This document shows, piece by piece, positions 54,361 to 61,281 of a stretch of DNA of 64,000 nucleotides. How positions within the stretch are numbered: position 1 is the first letter of the stretch; every line of letters starts with the position of its first letter. The notes below the pieces were generated by a model that made no database searches, had not been told where the DNA came from, and worked only from the letters and a program-made list of their open reading frames with translations. Made by a program: the position numbers and the translations under genes. This DNA is from Flavobacterium muglaense (GTDB lineage Bacteria > Bacteroidota > Bacteroidia > Flavobacteriales > Flavobacteriaceae): assembly GCF_014305155.1 (NCBI RefSeq), contig NZ_JACRUK010000018.1, forward strand, positions 1-64,000, given 5' to 3'.

Positions 54361-54594
54361 AATAAAAGGATTTCCACTGCCATCCTTCTCGCAAACTACA
54401 ATACGATTCATAATTGGTACCATTGAAAGACATTATATACAACTGAAAAATTAGAACTTATTAAAAGCAACTGTTTATGTATATTATTTTTACTAGTATG
54501 CATTAATAAGATTATTATTATATATTTGGAAGCCGTTTTCACTTACTACATTATAAGATAAACGTACACATCTAACTGAAATAATAGCTCCAAT

Positions 54595-55188
54595 ATGAAA
54601 CTAAAATCACTTATTATATTGCTGTTCTTGTCTTATTTAGCAAACGCACAAAGTCGATACAACCTGCTAGATCACGGGAAAAATAAATTCTTTCTAGCAG
54701 ATTCAATTGTAAAACTGGCTCAAACTGGTCAAATTACAAATCAACCAATTGTTGTCATAAATGGAATTCCGTTTCGCTATCAAGATCTTGAAAAACAAAA
54801 ACTGCACCTTAGTAAACCGGCGATTGCAAAAATAAATGCAATTGATAAACAAAAAGCAATTGCTATTTATAGTAATTATGGAGAGGCGGGAGTATTAATC
54901 ATTACAACTACTGGGTACAAAACAATACTATTAGATAATAATGATGACGATCAATACTATTTAACTGATAAAGTAAATGCGGCTTACGATAGTGGTGCTA
55001 TAGTAAATTCACCCATAATTGTTATCGATGGTGTTCCTTATTCGTACGATAAAAAAGAGAATACAATTAGATTACCACTAAAAAAAGAAACAATTCAAGA
55101 TATCAACTTCGTAGACAAAAGTACCAGTTCAGTACTATATGGAGCCAAAGAAACATCTGGTGCCATCCTAATTACAACAACCAATTAA
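54595..55188 (+). CDS. Secreted protein of two SusC-plug-like modules
   Basis: A signal peptide (MKLKSLIILLFLSYLANAQ) is followed by an internal duplication covering about residues 33-106 and 121-196. Each unit runs ADS/TDK helix, PIVVINGIPF or PIIVIDGVPY, an Ile-Asn/Asp segment (AIAKINAIDK; TIQDINFVDK), IYSNYGEAGVLIITTT or LYGAKETSGAILITTT. This is the pattern of the plug domain of SusC-type TonB-dependent receptors (IDGVP, then IEVLKDASATALYGSRGANGVILITT), but no barrel follows. I know of no named family for this arrangement. It begins the co-directional cluster after the IS elements. Confidence 0.6.
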   Translation: MKLKSLIILLFLSYLANAQSRYNLLDHGKNKFFLADSIVKLAQTGQITNQPIVVINGIPFRYQDLEKQKLHLSKPAIAKINAIDKQKAIAIYSNYGEAGVLIITTTGYKTILLDNNDDDQYYLTDKVNAAYDSGAIVNSPIIVIDGVPYSYDKKENTIRLPLKKETIQDINFVDKSTSSVLYGAKETSGAILITTTN

Positions 55189-55220
55189 AGTCAAAATCAA
55201 CAAACCTCTAAAAGACAAAA

Positions 55221-56141
55221 ATGAAACAACAATTTACCAAAACCAAATTATCTGTATTACTAAGTTTATTCTCAATATTGCTATTTGCTCAAAATGAAAA
55301 TGTAAAACAAATAGATTCTATAGAAAAAACCTTTACATACAAACACGGAACTATTACGTTATCAAATGGAGTTGGAAGTATAAATGTTCCCAATGGTTTC
55401 AAATACTTAGATCCAGTACAAGCAGAAAGAGTTTTAGTTGAATTATGGGGGAACCCAAAATCTGACAATCTGACTTTAGGCCTTTTACTTCCAGAAAAAC
55501 AAGGCGTTTTAGATCAAAAAGGCTATGTTTTTAACATTCAATATGACGAAATAGGGTATGTCAAAGATGATGATGCAGATGACATTGATTATGATGAACT
55601 CTTGACTCAAATGCGAAAAGATAGCGACGAAGAAAACATTAGTCGTGAGAAAGAAGGCTTTCAAGCCATAAGTATTGTAGGCTGGGCTGCTAAGCCTTTT
55701 TACGACGAAGACCGAAAAATTCTACATTGGGCAAAAGAAATAAAATTTGGAACAGATGCTCTCAATACATTAAATTACAATGTAAGAATCCTAGGAAGAA
55801 AAGGTGTTATTGTATTAAACGCAATAGCAACCGAGTCTGAACTGCCTCTAGTGCAACGTGATATTAGCAAAGTGCTTGATATAGTCCAATTCAATAAGGG
55901 TTATAAGTATGAAGAATTTGACAGTTCAATTGACAATGTTGCAGCTTGGACCATTGGAGGCTTAGTTGCCGGTAAGATTCTAACTAAAGTAGGTGTTTTT
56001 GCAATTATTGCTAAATTTGGTAAAGTCATCTTCCTGGCCATTTTAGGTTTTTTCGGTGCATTCAAAAACAAACTTAAAAACCTCTTCTCCAAAAACAAAA
56101 AAAAGGAAGAATTAGATAGCCCTGAAGAAACACCAGAATAA
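55221..56141 (+). CDS. DUF2167-family membrane protein
   Basis: This 306-residue protein starts with a signal peptide (MKQQFTKTKLSVLLSLFSIL, then LFAQ). The DUF2167 body contains GTITLSNGVGSINVPNGFKY, QAERVLVELWGNP, GYVKDDDADDIDYDELL, IVGWAAKPFYDEDRKILHWA and LNYNVRILGRKGVIVLN. Two membrane helices lie near residues 240-280 (WTIGGLVAGKILTKVGVFAI and FGKVIFLAILGFFGAF), and a cytoplasmic Lys/Glu-rich tail follows. DUF2167 proteins are envelope proteins of unknown function. It starts 32 nt after the plug-module gene, so they may form an operon. Confidence 0.85.
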   Translation: MKQQFTKTKLSVLLSLFSILLFAQNENVKQIDSIEKTFTYKHGTITLSNGVGSINVPNGFKYLDPVQAERVLVELWGNPKSDNLTLGLLLPEKQGVLDQKGYVFNIQYDEIGYVKDDDADDIDYDELLTQMRKDSDEENISREKEGFQAISIVGWAAKPFYDEDRKILHWAKEIKFGTDALNTLNYNVRILGRKGVIVLNAIATESELPLVQRDISKVLDIVQFNKGYKYEEFDSSIDNVAAWTIGGLVAGKILTKVGVFAIIAKFGKVIFLAILGFFGAFKNKLKNLFSKNKKKEELDSPEETPE

Positions 56142-56155
56142 AACAATAGTAACAT

Positions 56156-56282
56156 TACCTCAGTTTGAATTGAATGAACAGAGAATTATGATGCCTACAT
56201 TTAATCTTTTTATTGTAAGCACACCTTTTATCACTTGCAATTCACTAGACATTTTCTATGTTAATTGATTAAAACTGAGGTA
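56156..56282. mobile_element. MITE-like element with TA flanks
   Basis: TACCTCAGTTT (56156-56166) and AAACTGAGGTA (56272-56282) are exact inverses, and similarity continues to about 20 of 25 bases. The outermost TA on each side would be the target duplication, leaving a 123-bp element with ends CCTCAGTTT. There is no coding frame. Confidence 0.55.
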
Positions 56283-56381
56283 GTCTGTAGGTATGTTTAT
56301 TTCAATCCGAACCTAAAGTAATTATATATCAATATTTTAACTATTTTTAGAGTTACAAAACTATTTTAAAATACAAAATTA

Positions 56382-57554
56382 ATGAGTGCGATTTTACAAC
56401 AGGCTTTTAGAAATTCAAATTTTGAAGAGGTAAAAAATATACTAAGTTCAAATCCATCCGAGTTTGAATCGATCAATCAATATAGTAGAGCTCCCATTTA
56501 CAGTTCTTTGCTTAAAAACGGTCAATTTTCAATACTAGATATCTTGATCGATAAGCAATTAATTCCAACTGATTTATATGAATATGACACTTATTCCAAT
56601 TCGCTTTTTTCCGTTTTATTCAAAGATCTAAAAGATGATCCAGAGGGGCTCTTCTTTTTGGAGAATTTATTGTCTAAAATAGCGAATATTGATGAAGTAG
56701 TTAAAAACGAAACTTTAATCCAACTTGCTGTTGGACAAAATGCAAAACCCCTTTTTATACAAAAATTGATTTCGGCGGGTTGTAATCCCAATTACAAAGA
56801 CAATTCAGAGAATAGCTACCTGCATTTATTCCTTGCTAAACACGGCCTAGATACCACACTGTTAAATGAATATATTTCACTTTTTATTGATGAAGGTGTA
56901 GATGTAAATGCTGAGAACATTCTTAAAAAAACACCACTTTTTATCGCCGTTTCTAACAATAAGGTAAACTGTTTAACTACTTTATTAGATAATGGTGCTC
57001 AAATAAACCATCAAGATAAAGACGGGCAAAGTATTTACTACGAATGTATTGTCAATAAAAGAAGTTATGATATAGCTAAAAAACTAACGGAATATGAATC
57101 AATAGATTTTGAAAAAACAACCAATTCCAATGAAACTATTTTATTTAATTTCTTGAAGAATTGTACTGAAAATGAAACAAATCTGTTCGACTTACTACTC
57201 GAACAATCAGCCGATTTTTACCAAGCTAGTTTTTATTATGAAATGAGAACTCCCATAAGTTTGTTGCCTCAAATTCCTTTTTCGTTTTTTGAAAAGGCGA
57301 TACAAACAGACAAAATTGATCTGCACCAAACTGATAATGAGGGAAACACACTTTTGCATACTGTTTGCAATTATAATTTAAACCATGATCAAAACAAGGC
57401 GAAAGAACTGTACAAGAAAGTTAAGTTTTTATTAATTACCTCCTTGGATAGCGACGCAACCAACAACGACGATAAAACAGCCTTACAACTTGCATTAACA
57501 GATAATCTAAAAGATAAAATTGTAACTTTATTACTAAATTCAAAACCAGCATAA
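56382..57554 (+). CDS. Ankyrin-repeat protein (390 aa)
   Basis: This soluble protein has no signal peptide. Ankyrin repeats are recognisable throughout, the clearest being KTPLFIAVSNNKVNCLTTLL with DNGAQINHQDKDGQSIYY and TDNEGNTLLHTVCNYNLNHD near the C-terminus (DDKTALQLALTDNLKDKIVT, LLL). The N-terminal part is more degenerate. Ankyrin domains bind other proteins; the partner is unknown. The next ankyrin gene starts 2 nt after the stop, so the two are translated together and probably act together. Confidence 0.82.
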   Translation: MSAILQQAFRNSNFEEVKNILSSNPSEFESINQYSRAPIYSSLLKNGQFSILDILIDKQLIPTDLYEYDTYSNSLFSVLFKDLKDDPEGLFFLENLLSKIANIDEVVKNETLIQLAVGQNAKPLFIQKLISAGCNPNYKDNSENSYLHLFLAKHGLDTTLLNEYISLFIDEGVDVNAENILKKTPLFIAVSNNKVNCLTTLLDNGAQINHQDKDGQSIYYECIVNKRSYDIAKKLTEYESIDFEKTTNSNETILFNFLKNCTENETNLFDLLLEQSADFYQASFYYEMRTPISLLPQIPFSFFEKAIQTDKIDLHQTDNEGNTLLHTVCNYNLNHDQNKAKELYKKVKFLLITSLDSDATNNDDKTALQLALTDNLKDKIVTLLLNSKPA

Positions 57555-57556
57555 CT

Positions 57557-58903
57557 ATGTCCATGTCATTTATTATTGCGTGTGAAAGCGGAAAAAGAAA
57601 AATTGCAGAAATTCTTATTCAAAATAAAGAAGTTGATGTCAATTATACCGACGAAAAAGGAAGAACGGCTTTGCATTATGCAGTACATCAAGGTTATCTT
57701 GATATTGCAAAAACCCTTATCAATGAAGGAGCTGATCAAGATTATGAAGATCATAACGGGGAAACTGCCTTATATTTTGCTTGTTTGCAAAAGCAAAAAC
57801 AAACGGCTTTATTCTTAATTGAAAACGGAGCTAGAACCACTATAAACACCAACCAAGGAAATAGTTTACTGCATTTATCGGCCCAAAACGGACAAATAGA
57901 AATTGTACAAAAACTAGTAGAAAATGGTTTTGAAATTGACCTAGAAAACAAAGAAGCAATTACACCTCTCCAACTTGCTGTGGCATACAAAAACAGAGAG
58001 ATTGTTAAATTCTTATTGTCTAAAGGTGCCGATGTTGAAAAAACAAATAAGAATGGAGATACTCCATTACTAATTGCTGCACGTACCGAAAACAAACCTA
58101 TTATAGAGGTTTTGCTAGAGAACAATGCGCAAATCAATGCTGTAAATCACAACAATCAGTCGCCACTGTTAATTGTATGCGAACGTAATAATCGATTACT
58201 TGCTAAATTATTGATTGAAAATGGAGCCGATATATTTGTTGAAAATCAAGATGGCTTGTCCCCTATTTGGTACGCTTGCGCAAAAAATCAAAAAGAGATC
58301 GTAGGCTTATTTTTAGAAAACGGTCTAGATATAAATTATGCAAAACCCACTACCGAAAATGCTGATTTAGTTTCTAATTATTTGGATTGGGTCGAATGTG
58401 CGACTAGTTTAGACCTTGATAGTAATTATACACTAAATAACACCTATGCTTTTGGAGGAGAAACCTTGTTACAGTTGGCTGTAAAAAACGGACACCTCTC
58501 CATGGTTAAATTTTTAGTTGACAAAGGGATAGACGTCAATATTGAAGACGAAAGCAGTAACACAGCCTTACATTTTGCTGCCTTAAACGGTAAAAAAGAT
58601 ATTGTAAAATTTCTGTTAGAAAATAATGCCAATCCGAACGCGGAAAACAGTAAAAACCAAAAAGCGATAGATTACTCGAACATCAAAGGCTACAACGAAA
58701 TAACGGTACTTTTACTCGCTTTTGGTTCAACTAGTAAAACAGAAGTAAAAAATCCAACAGCAGTTCTAGTTCCTCCATCTAACGAAAGTAGCAGCATTGG
58801 CGATAAAAAGAAAGCCCTTTTTGACTTAAAAGAACTTTTTGACGCTGGTATATTGAATACAGCTGAATTTGAAACGGAGAAGAAAAAAATATTAAACGGA
58901 TAA
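57557..58903 (+). CDS. Ankyrin-repeat protein with C-terminal SHOCT-like segment
   Basis: This 448-residue protein has about ten well-formed ankyrin repeats, such as KGRTALHYAVHQGYLDIAKT, NGETALYFACLQKQKQTALF and SSNTALHFAALNGKKDIVKF, ending near residue 385. A low-complexity linker (VKNPTAVLVPPSNESSS) leads to KALFDLKELFDAGILNTAEF and ETEKKKIL, a SHOCT-type short helical domain (usually 'L..L..L...G.IT.EEFE..K.KLL'). SHOCT segments are typically oligomerisation or protein-contact tails. The combination suggests a scaffold. It lies immediately after the other ankyrin gene. Confidence 0.82.
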   Translation: MSMSFIIACESGKRKIAEILIQNKEVDVNYTDEKGRTALHYAVHQGYLDIAKTLINEGADQDYEDHNGETALYFACLQKQKQTALFLIENGARTTINTNQGNSLLHLSAQNGQIEIVQKLVENGFEIDLENKEAITPLQLAVAYKNREIVKFLLSKGADVEKTNKNGDTPLLIAARTENKPIIEVLLENNAQINAVNHNNQSPLLIVCERNNRLLAKLLIENGADIFVENQDGLSPIWYACAKNQKEIVGLFLENGLDINYAKPTTENADLVSNYLDWVECATSLDLDSNYTLNNTYAFGGETLLQLAVKNGHLSMVKFLVDKGIDVNIEDESSNTALHFAALNGKKDIVKFLLENNANPNAENSKNQKAIDYSNIKGYNEITVLLLAFGSTSKTEVKNPTAVLVPPSNESSSIGDKKKALFDLKELFDAGILNTAEFETEKKKILNG

Positions 58904-58965
58904 AACGTCAGCATCACGATTAGAATTTGCAGGTTGACCTATCGTAATAATTTAAAAAATATCAA

Positions 58966-59829
58966 ATGAAAGCACAAACTATAATAGTTGGTTTATTGTT
59001 AGCCTTAATTTCTTGTAAAAAAACAGCCGAAGAATCGACTGCACAGGTCGCATCACTTCAAAGTGATAGCCTTGCAGTAAAAGCAACAGTTGTAATTAAA
59101 GATTCTATTTCAACAGATCCATACATTGTATTTGACAACAATAAAAAAAATATTGAGTTGCAACTACCAACGCTAACTAGAGTTCAAGCCAATCAATTAT
59201 ATGAAAGCTATTATGACAAAAACAGCGTCATTATTTCTCAAATAATAACCAAAGAAGCCGCTATACTAGAACAGTTTTATAGTGAAGAGAAAACAGATCA
59301 GAAAAATACTTTAACGCTTGGTCAAAAACTTAAAAATCATAATCTAAAATACGACGAAATAGGCGAAGGTATGGTCGAAGTCACTACCAAAACAGACTTT
59401 TACTATACACTTTTTAGTAAATATGTGACTGATGATTATAAGGCGTACTTATACTTACAAAGCGAAGAAAACAAGTCAATGTACGCTGCTGATGCAGGTT
59501 TGGTTATCTCCTTTCAAGAATTAGGCGAACGTATCGTTAAATGGGAAAAGTTTTTGTCTCACTATCCTAAATCTTCATTGTATGACAAGGTAAAAGAAAG
59601 CTACAAATATTATCAGCAGGACTTTATCATGGGTTTAGATAACACTCCTACAACAGAAAACGCAACAACGGAATCAAAATATATTTATCCCGAAAACTTA
59701 CAAGTATTTTATGCTTTTGCTCAAAAGTACCCAAAAAGTCCCACTGTGCATTTGATTACTTTTTTTAAGGAAAATTTTAAAAATGACGATATACAACAAT
59801 TGTTAAAAAAAGAGCAAGAAAAACTGTAA
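58966..59829 (+). CDS. Lipoprotein of unknown function
   Basis: A lipoprotein signal (MKAQTIIVGLLLALISC) gives Cys17 as the lipidated residue. The 287-residue product is followed by a Ser/Thr/Val-rich linker and a mostly helical body with aromatic repeats (LYESYYDKNSVIISQIITKE, GERIVKWEKFLSHYPKSSLY and VFYAFAQKYPKSPTVHLITF). The two YPKS phrases suggest a TPR-like or weakly repeated helical unit. No family is recognised. It lies 62 nt after the ankyrin-SHOCT gene on the same strand. Confidence 0.65.
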   Translation: MKAQTIIVGLLLALISCKKTAEESTAQVASLQSDSLAVKATVVIKDSISTDPYIVFDNNKKNIELQLPTLTRVQANQLYESYYDKNSVIISQIITKEAAILEQFYSEEKTDQKNTLTLGQKLKNHNLKYDEIGEGMVEVTTKTDFYYTLFSKYVTDDYKAYLYLQSEENKSMYAADAGLVISFQELGERIVKWEKFLSHYPKSSLYDKVKESYKYYQQDFIMGLDNTPTTENATTESKYIYPENLQVFYAFAQKYPKSPTVHLITFFKENFKNDDIQQLLKKEQEKL

Positions 59830-60119
59830 ATCATTTTGTCAAATGCTAAATATTTTTTTTATTGATAATGGAGTTTTAACTCATAAAGAAAATTGATAAA
59901 AAATAAAACAGCTAAAAAATGATGCTGACTCCTAAAGTTGATTTATTAACTCATGAACAAAAGAGCCCGAAGACAGCATTTATCAAGAGGTACATTATTG
60001 GCTTACAATTTAATAATAATAAAAGATTGATTATTAATCATAATGCCAAAAGCAAAATAAGCTTAAAACTTATCGATACATACATGTTGTGGGCAATGCG
60101 TCAAAAACGACTAAATAAA

Positions 60120-61085
60120 ATGAAAAAACAAACACTATATTTAATAATAACCATTTTACTTGTAAGCTGTAACGCTAAGACAGAAGATAAAAATAATGTG
60201 AATATAACAGAGCCAAAAACTCAAGAAAAACCTAAAGACGAAATAAAAAAAATTGAACAAAATGGAAAATCTTTTTATGAGTGGTATTTCAAAAATGACT
60301 TTCCAAATTGTGGAGTCATCAAAGATAAAAATGAAAAATGCTTAATTGATACAATCGGTTATTTTAAATCATTAAGAAAATTAGGAACTATATCTGAAAA
60401 ATTTATTAATAAAGAAAAACAAAGATTATTAAGTTGTTCTGAATTTATTTCTACAATTGATTACTCAGATTACGAAAATGCTGAAGCTTACGATTACGAC
60501 CAGTATTGCGGAGATTTCTATTATATGTATTGGATAAAAAGTCAAGAACCGCCAAGTAGTTTTTCAGTAAAAAATGTAAAAAAAATCAATAATAATCTTG
60601 CAACTTTAGATATTTATGAAAATTATGGTGAAAAAGACGAACCGCTATCAAAAATATTTTTAGAAAAAGAGGGCACAATTTGGAAAATTATTGAAATAAA
60701 ATTCATAGTTCGTGAAGAATCCAAAGCAGAAAAAATTCTAATTTATAGAAAGTGGCGAAACACAATGGTCACTTTACATATTAGTAACGGAGGTTTAGCA
60801 TTTGAATACCATGGACAATGTATGTATTTCTATCCTATAAAAAAAATTAATGAAAATGAGTTTGAAATGATATGGTCAAACGATATGGATTGTTCATTTG
60901 ACAACGGAACAAGAAACACATTTAACTTAAAAAATTTTCCAACAATAGGTAAACCATTTGCTAAATTCAAACTAAAAAATGATATTCTTTACGCCGAATA
61001 CTATTATAAAGATTGGGTAAAAAAGTACACTGAACAAGTGGCAGAAAACGTATTTACTTCAAAATATTTTATAAAAAATGAATAA
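60120..61085 (+). CDS. Lipoprotein of unknown function, DUF3828-like N-terminal half
   Basis: This 321-residue protein begins MKKQTLYLIITILLVSCNAK, a lipoprotein signal with Cys17. A Lys/Glu linker leads to SFYEWYFKNDFPN and SLRKLGTISEKFINKEKQRL, a pattern like the NTF2-fold DUF3828 family, then VKNVKKINNNLATLDIYENY and GTIWKIIEIKF. The C-terminal part (IYRKWRNTMVTLHIS, EFEMIWSNDMDCSF) is not recognised. An in-frame ATG lies 67 codons upstream, but the peptide there is not secretory and the lipoprotein start is preferred. Base composition is very AT-rich. A bidirectional terminator lies beyond its end. Confidence 0.6.
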   Translation: MKKQTLYLIITILLVSCNAKTEDKNNVNITEPKTQEKPKDEIKKIEQNGKSFYEWYFKNDFPNCGVIKDKNEKCLIDTIGYFKSLRKLGTISEKFINKEKQRLLSCSEFISTIDYSDYENAEAYDYDQYCGDFYYMYWIKSQEPPSSFSVKNVKKINNNLATLDIYENYGEKDEPLSKIFLEKEGTIWKIIEIKFIVREESKAEKILIYRKWRNTMVTLHISNGGLAFEYHGQCMYFYPIKKINENEFEMIWSNDMDCSFDNGTRNTFNLKNFPTIGKPFAKFKLKNDILYAEYYYKDWVKKYTEQVAENVFTSKYFIKNE

Positions 61086-61234
61086 AACTAACCGAATAAG
61101 TTTTCTCTAATCAAGCATTCGCATTTAACTTTCTTTTGAAATTATACATTTGTAAACAATCAATTTCAGATCGCTTTATAAAACCACCATTGTTGCAACA
61201 GTTAGACAATTTTATTTAAAAATAGGTCATAAAA

Positions 61235-61262
61235 AAAACGGGAATAAATCCCGTTTTTTTTT
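61235..61262. terminator. Bidirectional terminator before the TonB receptor
   Basis: AAAACGGGA pairs with TCCCGTTTT around a 5-nt loop, with A-runs before and T-runs after. It ends transcripts from both sides. Confidence 0.88.
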
Positions 61263-61281
61263 AAAATTTTATAGCCTTCTA

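Larger units (their letters stand above)
53355..54385 (-). repeat. Hairpin repeat element B, split by the IS1595 insertion
   Basis: The left part has CTTTTATTTAAGC (53359-53371) and its exact complement (53388-53400) around a loop with a CTTCGG core, ending AAAAGGATT. The right part resumes after the insertion with AATAAAAGGATT, then TCCACTGCCATCC (54373-54385). Joined together they reproduce the right half of element A read in reverse (AAGGATTTTTACTGCAATC). Confidence 0.6.

Noticed and set aside
60083..60100. Possible attC-like recombination site (CATGTTGTGGGCAATGCG)
   Set aside because: It is reminiscent of sequences seen before orphan genes in Bacteroidota, but no paired inverse core or integrase was found, so it cannot be supported.
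59919..60119. N-terminal extension of the last lipoprotein gene
   Set aside because: The 67 extra codons give a basic, non-secretory peptide in front of a clear lipoprotein signal. The internal ATG at 60120 is the better start. The extension could be a relic of another gene.
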